A stretch of DNA of 64,000 bases. Origin: Hymenobacter sp. YIM 151500-1. Lineage in GTDB: Bacteria; Bacteroidota; Bacteroidia; Cytophagales; Hymenobacteraceae. The first letter of the stretch is position 1, and each line of letters starts with the position of its first letter. Of this stretch, positions 50,287 to 59,883 are shown in pieces. The DNA lies in contig NZ_CP110139.1 of the NCBI RefSeq assembly GCF_025979885.1, positions 2,356,001 through 2,420,000 on the forward strand, read 5' to 3'. A model generated the notes under the pieces. The model had not been told where the DNA came from. It made no database searches and was given only the letters and a program-made list of their open reading frames with translations. Both the position numbers and the translations under genes were made by a program.

Positions 50287-51648
50287 ATGGACCTCAAGGA
50301 CCTCTTCCTCACCCCGTTATATCTGGCTTTGTTCTATGGGTTGGCTTTCGCCGTACGGCGCCGCTTTACCAATGCCTTAACCCGAAAATATTTTATTCCT
50401 GCGTTGTCGGTCAAGTTTCTGGGGGCCATTTCCTTAGGGCTGATTTATCAATTTTATTACGGAGGTGGCGACACGTTTAATTATTACAATCACATTAAGG
50501 TTATCTACGGTGCTTTCGGTGATTCTTTCGCAGCAGGCCTGAAGCTATTATTTCCGCAGCGGCCTCCTGATTCTACCATACTCCGCTACACGGCCCAGAT
50601 GTATTGGTACGACTCGCCTACCGAGTATTTTATTGCGCAAGTAGGAGCTGTGTTTGCCTTGCTTTCATTTAATACGTATTCTGTTATCGGTCTTGGTTTC
50701 GCCCTTATCAGCTTTTGGGGCGTTTGGGCTATGTATATTACATTTTTACGAATTTATCCGCTGGCTTATAAAAAATTAGCCTTCGCTATTTTCTTTTTGC
50801 CCTCCGTTTTTTTCTGGGGCTCTGGGCTTATGAAAGACTCTCTTTGCATGGGAGCACTGGGCTGGGCATTCTATGGTTTTTATCACCTTTTTATTGAAAA
50901 GAAAAACCTGCTTACGGCTGCTGCCCTACTGGGTGCCGGGGCTTTTGTGCTGGTTTCAGTTAAGGTTTATATTCTGCTTTCCTTTCTGCCCCCGGCCTTG
51001 CTCTGGGTTTTCAATGAAAATAACCAGCGAATAAAATCGGCTGCCATCCGCGCTGTTTCCAAACCTATCTTCCTGGTGCTTGGATTAGGCATCGGCTACC
51101 TGGGCGCCACCAACCTGACAGCCGGCGACGAGCGGTATGACGTGGAGAAAATCGGGGAGCGTAGCAAAATCACCAAGGATTATCTCAGCAAATACGTGAG
51201 CAGCGGCTCAGCCTACGACATTGGGCAGCTGGACGGCTCTATTGGTTCCATCGTGCGTGTAGCACCGCAAGCTGTTTTTATTTCTTTGTTCCGCCCGTTT
51301 TTATTTGAAGCGCGCAACCCGGTTATGTTACTATCAGCACTGGAAGCTACCTTGTTTATCTGGCTTACGGTTAGTCTTTTTTATAAAACCGGTTTAATTA
51401 AAAGTTTTAGATTAATAGCCGCCAAACCTATCCTTACGTTCAGCTTTGTTTTCTCCATTATTTTTGCAATTGGGGTTGGAACCAATAGCGGAAACTTTGG
51501 CACCCTAGTACGCTATAAAATTCCCTTGATGCCTTTCTATCTATCGGCTTTATATATCATGCAGTCGATGGCGGCTCCTAAGAAGAAAGCACAGCCACTT
51601 CAACTGAATAATTCCAAAAAGTTTCGCCGGTTAGCCGTAACCGAGTAG
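50287..51648 (+). CDS. Polytopic membrane protein of the glycan locus (Wzy/EpsG-like role inferred)
   Basis: This 453-residue protein has about 10 membrane segments and a large outside loop (about 245-330, GDERYDVEKIGERSKITKDYLSKYVSSGSAYDIGQLDG). It has no clear family motif for me. Its size, many helices and place next to glycosyltransferases suggest a polysaccharide polymerase or GT-C-type enzyme, but this is inference. Its base use is AT-richer than the preceding gene. The last 49 bases overlap the end of the convergent glycosyltransferase gene. Confidence 0.65.
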   Translation: MDLKDLFLTPLYLALFYGLAFAVRRRFTNALTRKYFIPALSVKFLGAISLGLIYQFYYGGGDTFNYYNHIKVIYGAFGDSFAAGLKLLFPQRPPDSTILRYTAQMYWYDSPTEYFIAQVGAVFALLSFNTYSVIGLGFALISFWGVWAMYITFLRIYPLAYKKLAFAIFFLPSVFFWGSGLMKDSLCMGALGWAFYGFYHLFIEKKNLLTAAALLGAGAFVLVSVKVYILLSFLPPALLWVFNENNQRIKSAAIRAVSKPIFLVLGLGIGYLGATNLTAGDERYDVEKIGERSKITKDYLSKYVSSGSAYDIGQLDGSIGSIVRVAPQAVFISLFRPFLFEARNPVMLLSALEATLFIWLTVSLFYKTGLIKSFRLIAAKPILTFSFVFSIIFAIGVGTNSGNFGTLVRYKIPLMPFYLSALYIMQSMAAPKKKAQPLQLNNSKKFRRLAVTE

Positions 51649-52667
51649 CGCTGCTCAATGGTTTGGCGGGCGTGGCGTCCCATCTCCTGGCGTAAACCAG
51701 GGTTTTGCAAAAGTCGGCGCAGGCTGTTCTCCCACTCGGCAGCAGTGGCGCACACGTTGCCGTTCACTCCTTCCTGCACCACTTCGGTGTTCATTCCCAC
51801 CGGCGACACCAAAGCCGGAATACCCAGGGCCATGTACTGCAAGGCTTTGAAAGCGCATTTGCCCTTGGCCCAAGGGTCGTCTTCCAGCGGCATCAGCCCC
51901 ACGTGAAAGGCCAGCAGATCGGCTATTTCGGTTTCCTTGCGCCAGGGCACGTACACCAAAGAGCGAAGCGGCAGCTCCGGCGGCTGGTTGGAAATTACCC
52001 GAAACTCGAAGTCGAATTCCTGCTCCAGTCTGGCCAGCACTGGCACTACCTGGTGCAGATATTTCAAGGTCGAGTGAGTCCCCGTCCACCCAATCACCAG
52101 CCGCCCAGGCTCACTTTGGTCTTTCACCTGATTGTGCAGGTGAACCGTGTCGATGGTGGTTGGGTTGATGATGGCGTTAGGGTTGAACTGCCGGGCGTAG
52201 TCGCGCAGGTAGGCGTTGCCGCAGCTCACCTTGTAGGCCCAGCGGCAAATGCTCTGCACTTTATGGTGCCACTTCACGCCCGCCACTAGCTTGTTGGCCT
52301 CCGAAGTGTTCGGAATCCAGATGGCGTCGTCGAAGTCGTAAATAACCCGCTTACTCAGCAGCCGGCTGATTACCCATTCAAATACCGGAGGGCCAATTGG
52401 TGATGCTTCCCGGTGAACAAAGACGTAGTCGTATTGCGGCACGCTGAATAGCAATACGACCCGTCGGGCAAATCCGGCCAGTATCCCGGCGGCCTTGGCT
52501 AGGGTATGACCGGGCTTGTACAAAATAGCCCAGGTTTGGTTGGATATGAAAGGAGCCATTCGCCAGGAATGGCCTTCTTGGGTGAGAAAATCCAGATACT
52601 GCTCGAATCGGAACCGTTGCGAAGGCGCCTTGCCGATGGGGTACGGTACAACAAAAAGAATACGCAT
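51600..52667 (-). CDS. Glycosyltransferase, GT-B fold
   Basis: This 355-residue protein starts MRILFVVPYPIGKAPSQRFRFEQYL; an upstream TTG three codons earlier is less likely. The N-terminal domain has RFRFEQYLDFL and VIYDFDDAIW; the C-terminal domain has VIGWTGTHSTLKYLHQVVPVL and the nucleotide-sugar part LMPLEDDPWAKGKCAFKALQYMALGIPALVSPVGMNTEVV. It is a GT4-like enzyme of surface glycan building. The sugar is unknown. It is convergent with the membrane protein gene and divergent from the aminotransferase gene. Confidence 0.85.
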   Translation of the reverse strand: MRILFVVPYPIGKAPSQRFRFEQYLDFLTQEGHSWRMAPFISNQTWAILYKPGHTLAKAAGILAGFARRVVLLFSVPQYDYVFVHREASPIGPPVFEWVISRLLSKRVIYDFDDAIWIPNTSEANKLVAGVKWHHKVQSICRWAYKVSCGNAYLRDYARQFNPNAIINPTTIDTVHLHNQVKDQSEPGRLVIGWTGTHSTLKYLHQVVPVLARLEQEFDFEFRVISNQPPELPLRSLVYVPWRKETEIADLLAFHVGLMPLEDDPWAKGKCAFKALQYMALGIPALVSPVGMNTEVVQEGVNGNVCATAAEWENSLRRLLQNPGLRQEMGRHARQTIEQRYSVTANRRNFLELFS

Positions 52668-52738
52668 ACTATACAAACTGCTTACGCTAGCCCACTGAGG
52701 AAGTAAGGTTATTTCAACCGCTGCCGGGCTTGCCGTGG

Positions 52739-52746
52739 CAAAGGTA
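52739..52746 (-). promoter_or_regulatory. -7 promoter element TACCTTTG before the glycosyltransferase
   Basis: A perfect TAnnTTTG match on the minus strand lies 71 bases from the ATG at 52667. Together with 52791-52798 it makes a pair of divergent promoters. Confidence 0.6.
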
Positions 52747-52790
52747 CGAGCCCGTCAGGCATTCGCTTCGGTGCGGCGGCCCGGCCCTGT

Positions 52791-52798
52791 TATCTTTG
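52791..52798 (+). promoter_or_regulatory. -7 promoter element TATCTTTG before the aminotransferase
   Basis: A perfect TAnnTTTG match on the plus strand lies 123 bases upstream of the ATG at 52922, leaving a leader of about 120 bases. Confidence 0.55.
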
Positions 52799-52921
52799 GT
52801 CATAGACTCCCGTTGTTCTGGGCCGGTTTTTTCCGGGCAATCCAGCCTGGGCAGTTCGTTGCCGCCGGCCCATGCGGTGCACAGCCACGGGCCGCCGCCA
52901 GGCACTCCTCTATCTGATCTG

Positions 52922-54085
52922 ATGCTTCCTTCTCCCCTACCGCCTGACTTCATTCCTTTCAATAAGCCCCACTTGGTAGGGCCTGAACTAGAGTACATCC
53001 GCCAAGCTGTGGCGGCGGGCAAGCTTTCCGGCAACGGCGAATTCACGCAGCGCTGCCAGCAGTTTTTTGAACAGCGCTACGGCATTCACAAAGCCTTGCT
53101 GACAACCAGCGGCACCGATGCCTTGGAAATGGCTGCTTTACTCTTGGATATCAAGCCCGGCGACGAGGTAATTGTCCCTAGCTACACCTTCACGTCTACG
53201 GCCAATGCCTTTGTGCTGCGAGGCGCCCGAATTGTATTCGTTGACAGCGGCCCGGAGCATCCCAACCTGGACGTAGCGCAGGTGGCAGCGCGCATCACCT
53301 CCCGTACTCGCGCCATTGTACCCGTGCACTACGGCGGGCAGGCTGCCGACAACTTTACGGAGTTGCTTGCTTTGGCGCGGCAGCACCACTTGTGGGTAGT
53401 TGAGGATGCCGCGCAGGCAATTGAAGCCCGCTACCGGGGGCAGGCCCTTGGCACGCTGGGCCACCTGGCTGCTTTCTCGTTTCACGAAACAAAAAACGTA
53501 AGCGCCGGCGAAGGCGGGTTATTAGCCATCAACGACCCTACTTTGGCTGCCCGGGCCGAAATCTTGTGGGAAAAAGGCACCAACCGGGCCGCCTTCTTTC
53601 GCGGGGAGGCAGCCCGGTACGAATGGGTAGATGTAGGCTCTTCTTTTCTACCGTCTGAGCTAAACGCGGCGTATCTCTGGGCACAATTGGAGGCTATCGA
53701 CCTGATCCAGCAGCGCCGGCAGCAACTGTGGCAAACGTACGCCACCGCGCTGGCACCACTTGTCACGGCTGGGCAGGTTCGTGTGCTACCTACCCAGACG
53801 GATTCGGCACCAAACTGGCACCTGTTTGGGATGCTATGTCGCCACGAAGCCGAACGGGACGAACTGCTTGCCTACCTGCGCCACCGGCATATTCTGGCCG
53901 TCTTTCACTATCTCCCGCTGCACCGTAGCCCATATTATGTATCCCGGCACGGCAATGCAGAGCCGCTTCCTCACGCGGAGCGGTTTGGCCAGACGCTGGT
54001 GCGCCTCCCGCTGTTTCAGGACCTCCAGCCTGATCAGCAGCAACGCGTAATCGATGCTATCAACGAGTTTTATACCACTCGCTAG
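52922..54085 (+). CDS. dTDP-4-amino-4,6-dideoxygalactose transaminase-like (WecE/RffA)
   Basis: This 387-residue PLP enzyme adds an amino group to a 4-keto-6-deoxy sugar nucleotide. The PLP lysine is Lys191 in S-F-H-E-T-K-N, and GEGG follows, the WecE/RffA form of the motif rather than the general H-x-x-K. N-terminal FNKPHLVGPELEYI and TSGTDALEMAALLL also fit that group. The product would be a 4-amino-dideoxy sugar for the surface glycan. The start MLPSPLPPDFIPF was chosen; the frame is open upstream. It is the only plus-strand gene inside the glycosyltransferase run. Confidence 0.88.
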   Translation: MLPSPLPPDFIPFNKPHLVGPELEYIRQAVAAGKLSGNGEFTQRCQQFFEQRYGIHKALLTTSGTDALEMAALLLDIKPGDEVIVPSYTFTSTANAFVLRGARIVFVDSGPEHPNLDVAQVAARITSRTRAIVPVHYGGQAADNFTELLALARQHHLWVVEDAAQAIEARYRGQALGTLGHLAAFSFHETKNVSAGEGGLLAINDPTLAARAEILWEKGTNRAAFFRGEAARYEWVDVGSSFLPSELNAAYLWAQLEAIDLIQQRRQQLWQTYATALAPLVTAGQVRVLPTQTDSAPNWHLFGMLCRHEAERDELLAYLRHRHILAVFHYLPLHRSPYYVSRHGNAEPLPHAERFGQTLVRLPLFQDLQPDQQQRVIDAINEFYTTR

Positions 54086-54094
54086 TCAGCTTCC

Positions 54095-55234
54095 CTAGCG
54101 CGCCAGCAGTTCGGCATATACTTGCCCGAGCTTTGCATACGTAGCCTCGGGCCGGAATTTATGGCGCACAAATTCTCGCCCTGCCGCAGCAAAGCGACGC
54201 CGAAGCTCAGCGTCGGTACCCAGCGTCACCATCGCGGCAGCCATGGCGGGCACGTCGCGGTTGGGCACCAACAGGCCCGACTTCCCGGATTCAAAGAGTT
54301 CTGCCGGCCCCCCGCAATCTGTAGCTATTAAAGGCGTACCAAAATACAGAGCGTCGAGGCAGGTCAATGAGAATGATTCCGACTCCGAAAAATTGAGCAC
54401 GATGTCGGCCTGTTTGATAGCCGCTTCCACATCCTGCACAAATCCGCCGAACGTCACTACTTCCTGCAGGCCGGCCGCTGCCACGTCGGCCTCCAGTTGC
54501 TGCCGAAATGCTCGGTTTTTCTCCAGGCCCATATCCCCACCCGCAAAATGCAGGCGCAGGCCGGGTAGCTGAGCATAAGCTCGTTGGAATGCTTGCACGG
54601 CAAAGTTTTGCCCTTTGCCGGGAATATAATTTCCAAGGTACAGCATCCTGACTGTACCATCTTCTCGTTGCACCAGCTCGGCGGGCGGATATTTTTCCTG
54701 CCCTGGTATCGGGTCGTAAATGACCTGCACTTTGGGCAGCGGCCGGAAATATGTATGCACTGCCCGTGATACGCACACCACCCGCTGCGCCAAGTGCTCC
54801 GCTACCCAGCGCCACGTCCGCGCCAGGGGCTGCAGCTGCGTGTGCGGCAGAAAGCGCACGTGTGTAATTAGAGGCAGCCCCGTCAGAAACCGCGCTATAA
54901 CCCCCGTAAGGTTATAGAAATCATTCATGTGCAGTGCGGCTGCTCTTTCGCGCCGCGCCAGCCGCGCCAGTCGCCAGCCGTTCAGCACCAGCCTAGGCAC
55001 GTAGAGTAGCAAGCTGCTGGGTCGCCGGCTAATTTCTACGAACGGCAGTTCATGTACTTTATAGCCGGCTTTTTCCAGTGTGGGTCGGCCTTGGCTGCCA
55101 TTGGGCAACACGTATACAAACTCGTAGTGGGGGCGCAGCCGATCTGTAGCATTGCGGATGGCTACCAAAGCTCCCGTTACTGCTGTGGAATTGTCGGTAA
55201 TAAGTATAACGGGTTTACGGGAGATACCTATCAT
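54095..55234 (-). CDS. Glycosyltransferase, GT4-like
   Basis: This 379-residue GT-B protein has NSTAVTGALVAIRNATDRLRPHYEFVYVLPNG at the N-terminus. Its C-terminal domain has MLYLGNYIPGKGQNFAVQAFQRAYAQLPG and the nucleotide-sugar binding SESESFSLTCLDALYFGTPLIATDCGGPAELF, with the E-x7-E pattern. Its ATG overlaps the stop of the upstream gene in ATGA, so translation is coupled. It ends nine bases from the convergent aminotransferase gene. Confidence 0.87.
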   Translation of the reverse strand: MIGISRKPVILITDNSTAVTGALVAIRNATDRLRPHYEFVYVLPNGSQGRPTLEKAGYKVHELPFVEISRRPSSLLLYVPRLVLNGWRLARLARRERAAALHMNDFYNLTGVIARFLTGLPLITHVRFLPHTQLQPLARTWRWVAEHLAQRVVCVSRAVHTYFRPLPKVQVIYDPIPGQEKYPPAELVQREDGTVRMLYLGNYIPGKGQNFAVQAFQRAYAQLPGLRLHFAGGDMGLEKNRAFRQQLEADVAAAGLQEVVTFGGFVQDVEAAIKQADIVLNFSESESFSLTCLDALYFGTPLIATDCGGPAELFESGKSGLLVPNRDVPAMAAAMVTLGTDAELRRRFAAAGREFVRHKFRPEATYAKLGQVYAELLAR

Positions 55235-56481
55235 GAACGGGCAAGTACGTCATCGAGCATCGTTACCCACTGGCGAAAAATTTTTTCGCGAGTAAAGTCT
55301 TGCATCCGCTGGCTAGCTAAACGCCCTAGCCGTTCTCGTTCTGTAACATCGTTTAGCAATTGGCACAAGGTATCTGTCCACACACGTAGGTCGGCGGCTA
55401 AGCTGGCTGGCTGGTTAAGCATAGGCATTAGCACTCCAAATTCAGCTTTTTCAGCAGCCCGAATGCTGACACGAGGTGTGTCTGTATTGGGCGCAAGTAT
55501 TTCCCGAGGTCCAGTAGGGCAATCGGTTGTTACAGCCGGCACCCCGCAGATCATAGCTTCCCCCAATGCCATTGGGAAACCCTCCCAGGCTGAGGGAAAC
55601 ACAAACAATGATGCTGGCCGGATGTACTTAAATGGGTTCTGCTTCAGTCCGAGGAAGTAGACGTCACATTCTGGCGTTAGCGCATCCTGGCTCCAAGCTT
55701 CATATACCCGCAAACCTAACTGACGCGCGTGGCGGGTCAGGTCATTCCGTAGCTCTCCGTCGCCTACAAACACCAGCTTTGCCGACCTGCGTTGAATAAG
55801 AGTAGCAAAAGCATCTAGCAGCGGGGCTTGGTTCTTTTGGATGGTAAGCCGGCCGGAGGTTACTAGCACCGGCGCTGCGTCGTATACGGCTTGCTCTTCC
55901 GTAGAGAGTGGCTCTTGCGACTTTTGCTCAATCTGAGTTACCTCAAAGAAATTATTAATAGTGACTAGTTTCTCCGGCTTTACTCCAAAGCCATTGATCA
56001 ACTCAGGATTAATGTCGCGACTTACAGTCACGATTTTATCGGCGCGGTTGTATAGGCCAGGCATGAGAATTTTTTTTCGCAGCCAGCCTACCAATCCCAT
56101 AATATTGCCATCGTGCAGCTTAGATCCGTGAATGCAGAGTACTACTTTCTCTGGGCCCTTGCTAAGCAGGTTCACATAGTCGGCACCTTCCAGATGGCTT
56201 ATGCACACATCAGTGTGCAAGCGTCGTTTCAGGGCCCGCAGCCGCCCAATGCGCCGGCCGAAATTGCGGATCTTCTCGGTTGCACTGCCCCCACCCCCTA
56301 CTTCTAGGCTCACCATCTTGTTGCCGCTGGGGTACATGTTGCCACCCTCTGTATTGAAGACGGCTTCCGTCACAGCATAGTGCTTGGCCAGCTCTACGCT
56401 ATGGTCGTGAAATACCCGCTGAGCCCCGCCAAAGCCAAGATTAGGAATGAGTAATAGCAAATTTGTTGATTGCAATTTCAT
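55231..56481 (-). CDS. Glycosyltransferase, GT4-like
   Basis: This 416-residue GT-B protein has LLLIPNLGFGGAQRVFHDHSVELAKHY at the N-terminus, a typical GT4 opening. The C-terminal domain has LVTSGRLTIQKNQAPLLDAFATL and the binding loop FPSAWEGFPMALGEAMICGVPAVTTDCPTGPREIL. It overlaps the next gene by four bases. Its base use is slightly AT-richer than the gene after it. The acceptor and donor sugars are unknown. Confidence 0.87.
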   Translation of the reverse strand: MKLQSTNLLLLIPNLGFGGAQRVFHDHSVELAKHYAVTEAVFNTEGGNMYPSGNKMVSLEVGGGGSATEKIRNFGRRIGRLRALKRRLHTDVCISHLEGADYVNLLSKGPEKVVLCIHGSKLHDGNIMGLVGWLRKKILMPGLYNRADKIVTVSRDINPELINGFGVKPEKLVTINNFFEVTQIEQKSQEPLSTEEQAVYDAAPVLVTSGRLTIQKNQAPLLDAFATLIQRRSAKLVFVGDGELRNDLTRHARQLGLRVYEAWSQDALTPECDVYFLGLKQNPFKYIRPASLFVFPSAWEGFPMALGEAMICGVPAVTTDCPTGPREILAPNTDTPRVSIRAAEKAEFGVLMPMLNQPASLAADLRVWTDTLCQLLNDVTERERLGRLASQRMQDFTREKIFRQWVTMLDDVLARS

Positions 56482-56513
56482 CTAATCTTTAGTTAAGAGC
56501 TAAATTACATATT

Positions 56514-57311
56514 TTATTTAATATGAAACGGTTTTTTTTCTATCATATTGATTGCATGTTTTTGATCTATCAAATTCTGACTCCTTTTCTCCAAGTATGA
56601 ATACAGAAAAGGAACTTTATAATTCCTGACGAATGAAGCTAGTCTGCTTTTTAAGCTAGAGGCTGACGCATAATCTAATGTACTACGAAACGCAGCTGGC
56701 TTTGCCTGAATTGGATATAAGCATTTAAACGATTTAAAAGCCCCTTTTTCATAATATACGCCCCAATAATCAGGCTGAACGCTAATAGGCATTAATATAT
56801 CAGCCATCTTTTCTGCTACACTTCGTGTTATGATATAGGCCATAGTTGAGGCAATGCATTCTATATCAACCGGGTAAAAAAGCTTGTTTCCAGATGCTAA
56901 ACTTATAGCACCTTTGTTACTCAGCTCCGTTACATCTCCGGAATGACTATAATAGGAAAGTGTTATCACTTCATCATCAGCAACTACACTCTCGATTTCA
57001 CGAAGTATGGTGTCAATATTTTTGGGCAAAGAAACATCGTCCTCCACAACTAAGGCTTTCTCTATATTATCATTAACTATCTTTTTAAAAATTTTAACAT
57101 GTGACAATGCACAAGCTACCATTCCCTTTGTCAGATAGGGATTTTTAGCCATTGCCTCGCTACTTGCTAATGTAGCAAATTCATGATCAGTTAACTGTTT
57201 ATAGTCAACTGCATCTATTATTTCATAATCAACATTCAACGCTGAAAAATGAGATTTAATATACTCTCTTCTTTCAGTAGCTCTTTCTAAGCTGATGACA
57301 AAAACTTTCAT
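56514..57311 (-). CDS. Glycosyltransferase family 25 (LPS-type galactosyltransferase-like)
   Basis: This 265-residue protein matches GT25: MKVFVISLERATERREYIKSHF at the N-terminus, KGMVACALSHVKIFKKIV, and the metal-binding acidic motif VVEDDVSLPKN. GT25 enzymes add sugars such as galactose to LPS cores. The gene is strikingly AT-rich (runs of A and T in most codons), unlike the GC-rich neighbours on both sides, which suggests recent gain. It is separated from the next gene upstream by 104 bases of AT-rich sequence. Confidence 0.85.
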   Translation of the reverse strand: MKVFVISLERATERREYIKSHFSALNVDYEIIDAVDYKQLTDHEFATLASSEAMAKNPYLTKGMVACALSHVKIFKKIVNDNIEKALVVEDDVSLPKNIDTILREIESVVADDEVITLSYYSHSGDVTELSNKGAISLASGNKLFYPVDIECIASTMAYIITRSVAEKMADILMPISVQPDYWGVYYEKGAFKSFKCLYPIQAKPAAFRSTLDYASASSLKSRLASFVRNYKVPFLYSYLEKRSQNLIDQKHAINMIEKKPFHIK

Positions 57312-57415
57312 TGAAAAAATTAGTAAAAGGAAAGTAATCCAGTTTGTTTGCCTCTTTTTAATTCAGAAGTTTGCTGAGTGCAAGTGTGAGCAGTCAATTG
57401 GGTAGAAGAAAATAT

Positions 57416-58663
57416 TTATGCAAATTCTCTGGCTAACCGTCCCTGACAACTTTGATACAGCGCTGTGTAAGCCTGCACACAATACTTCATATCAAATTTC
57501 TCAAACGCCTGCTGAGCCAGTTGCTGATGCAGGGATAAGAGTTCATTATCGGTAGCATAGCAGCGCATGGCCTGATACAGCTGCCGTGTATCGGTTAGTT
57601 CTTCGACAGGAAATTCAACTAATAATCCGGCCTCTTGTCCGTCGCTCGTACGAATCATCTGCCTGATTTCGCCTATATCCGTTGAAATAACCGCTTTGCC
57701 ACAGAATAGATATTCAGCAATGGAATTGGGCAGGCTCTCCCTCAAAGATGAAGCTAGAATACCGACGTCGAAGGACATCACACAATCCACTGGGTTGTTC
57801 ACAAAGCCTAAAAAGCGCAAGCTTTCGTCTGCTTTATATTTTTCCCGTAACTGATCCAGAAAAAAACTTGCTCCTACCAGCACCAAGTTCATTGGCCGAA
57901 GTATCTCCGCTCTTAGCTGTTGATACGCCTGAATTACGGGTTCCCAGCCTTTTTCCGGTACCCCACGGGCCACCATCCCGTATACCAAAGCATCATCGGA
58001 TATATTAAGAGCGGCGCGAGTAAACCGGAATGCTTCATTTGAAAAACGGCCATCAAGCCCGTTATAAATACGCCGTACATGTATATGATCAGTGGTAATG
58101 CCTACCACTTCCGGCCGCAACGATTCCAAGTTCTGATCCGATAGATAAGCGACGCCGTTAAGCCGGCTTACCGTCTCGGTAAGTTGAGTTATATACGCTG
58201 GAATAACGTGGTTTTTGCCCTCACGGTAAGATACCAGAAATTGTTCATAGTCACCGTGCATGGTTATTATCAGCGGGATATGAGGGAAATGCAGTAACAC
58301 CTGGGCGCATAAATGGTCAGCCTTAAAAGTGTTGCTGCTAACTACTTCGATTTGCTTTTCTTGAATTACGCGCCGCAAGTGCTTGCGCAAACTTCTGGCT
58401 CGTAACTCTGAGTGTTTTCCCCGACGCTGCAGCCAACTATCAGCACGCATTATGAAGTTGTCCAGCTTCCGGTTGCAAGGCTGATACTGTACTAACTCTA
58501 CATCCGGCGCCAGTCGCTTTACTAGATCGTGCTCCGTGTACTGCCAGTACATATTGTACAGGTACACCAGATGCCCGGCTTCATGTAATGCTTGAGCTAA
58601 ACGCAAGGCAAATGTTTGGGCTCCCCCGATTCGGAGCTCTTCAACGGCAACAAGAATAGTCAT
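57416..58663 (-). CDS. Glycosyltransferase, GT4-like
   Basis: This 415-residue GT-B protein has ILVAVEELRIGGAQTFALRLAQALHEAGHLVYLYN at the N-terminus and YGMVARGVPEKGWEPVIQAYQQL in the C-terminal domain, followed by the binding loop LASSLRESLPNSIAEYLFCGKAVISTDIGEIRQMI. It is a surface-glycan enzyme. The frame is full-length. Its base use lies between the AT-rich GT25 and the GC-rich chromosomal genes. Confidence 0.85.
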   Translation of the reverse strand: MTILVAVEELRIGGAQTFALRLAQALHEAGHLVYLYNMYWQYTEHDLVKRLAPDVELVQYQPCNRKLDNFIMRADSWLQRRGKHSELRARSLRKHLRRVIQEKQIEVVSSNTFKADHLCAQVLLHFPHIPLIITMHGDYEQFLVSYREGKNHVIPAYITQLTETVSRLNGVAYLSDQNLESLRPEVVGITTDHIHVRRIYNGLDGRFSNEAFRFTRAALNISDDALVYGMVARGVPEKGWEPVIQAYQQLRAEILRPMNLVLVGASFFLDQLREKYKADESLRFLGFVNNPVDCVMSFDVGILASSLRESLPNSIAEYLFCGKAVISTDIGEIRQMIRTSDGQEAGLLVEFPVEELTDTRQLYQAMRCYATDNELLSLHQQLAQQAFEKFDMKYCVQAYTALYQSCQGRLAREFA

Positions 58664-58695
58664 CAGGGACTAATAGAAAGTTTGGCAAGCAAAGC

Positions 58696-59883
58696 TTAAA
58701 GCGCGGGAATGATATTACGCATCACTAATACGTCTCGCAGTTGCTTTGCCCATTCATCCCAGTTCAGGGTAGTTTCGTACTGCTGGCGAGCGTTCCATCT
58801 CATTTGAGTATACGTTTCCTGATGTTGAAACAGGTGCCGGATTGTGTTAGCAAAATCCTGCCCGGTACTAGTGAGTGGGAGCATTACGCCATTAGTTCCC
58901 TGCTTAATAAAACTGCTGATGCCGCCCACATCCGTGGTGATGACGGGTACTCCAAATGAATTTGCATCCGCAAAAGCAATAGCAGCACACTCCGCCCGGG
59001 ATGGTAAAAGAAAAAAGTCAGCCTCACTAAAAAGCTGGTGGAGTTGGGCAGCCTCAGCAGGTACTGACATATTCAGAAAGGGCAGCAGTCGAAACCCCGG
59101 GTGCGTATATCGCGCCGCATCCGCCGGTTTACACCCCACTACTGTGAGACGAGCATCAACGCCCATCTCCGTTAATGCAACCAAAGTATCGTAAGCAATA
59201 TCTCCTCCTTTACGTCCCCATTCTCCTCCCACAAATAGCAAATGGCACGTGCCATTAGAGCGAGTAGGGTGATTAATTGCTTCTGCGCGGGTTGGCGGAT
59301 GCGGGTAGTTAGAGCCAAAGGGGATGACTACCACTTTATTAGGATCAACTCCGTAGTCACTGACCGCTGAGTGAGCGGCCCATTCCGACGAGTAGCATAT
59401 CAACGAGGCTTTAATTAAAGCTTTTTTCTCTATAAAATTCAACTCTTTCTTCGAAACATCGAGTAACCCCATTAAGCCTGGATAAAAATCAATTAACTGG
59501 TTTAAGGTTGAGTCCTCGATGTATACAACCGGAGTAGTAGTATCAAGATAGGCTATTTCTGTAAACGAGGCAGGTGCCAGCAAAAGGTCGAACGCCTTAT
59601 TTGCCAGTTTACGCTTGAATGTACGAGCGTATAACTTGGCTAATACTACACTCCAAGAATAATGATACCGTTTACCAGTAAGGGGTTTGATAAGCCGTCG
59701 ATTCAGATTGTCACCAATACGTAACGGCCACACCATCGGCACCGGGCCCAAAGCTTCTACCGACCCAAGCACCCGTTCTGCTGCTCGGAAGATTGAGTAA
59801 TGCACTCCCGACCAGGAACGTCTGTTTAAAGGATCCGTGCTGGTAAGAAAGCCTATACGCAAGGATTGGGAACGTTTGGTCAT
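58696..59883 (-). CDS. Glycosyltransferase, GT4-like
   Basis: This 395-residue GT-B protein begins SLRIGFLTSTDPLNRRSWSGVHYSIFRAAER. The C-terminal domain has LLFVGGEWGRKGGDIAYDTLVAL and the binding loop LLPSRAECAAIAFADANSFGVPVITTDVGGISSFI, with the glutamate in the expected place. It overlaps the upstream epimerase gene by one base in TAATG, so the two are coupled. Confidence 0.85.
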   Translation of the reverse strand: MTKRSQSLRIGFLTSTDPLNRRSWSGVHYSIFRAAERVLGSVEALGPVPMVWPLRIGDNLNRRLIKPLTGKRYHYSWSVVLAKLYARTFKRKLANKAFDLLLAPASFTEIAYLDTTTPVVYIEDSTLNQLIDFYPGLMGLLDVSKKELNFIEKKALIKASLICYSSEWAAHSAVSDYGVDPNKVVVIPFGSNYPHPPTRAEAINHPTRSNGTCHLLFVGGEWGRKGGDIAYDTLVALTEMGVDARLTVVGCKPADAARYTHPGFRLLPFLNMSVPAEAAQLHQLFSEADFFLLPSRAECAAIAFADANSFGVPVITTDVGGISSFIKQGTNGVMLPLTSTGQDFANTIRHLFQHQETYTQMRWNARQQYETTLNWDEWAKQLRDVLVMRNIIPAL

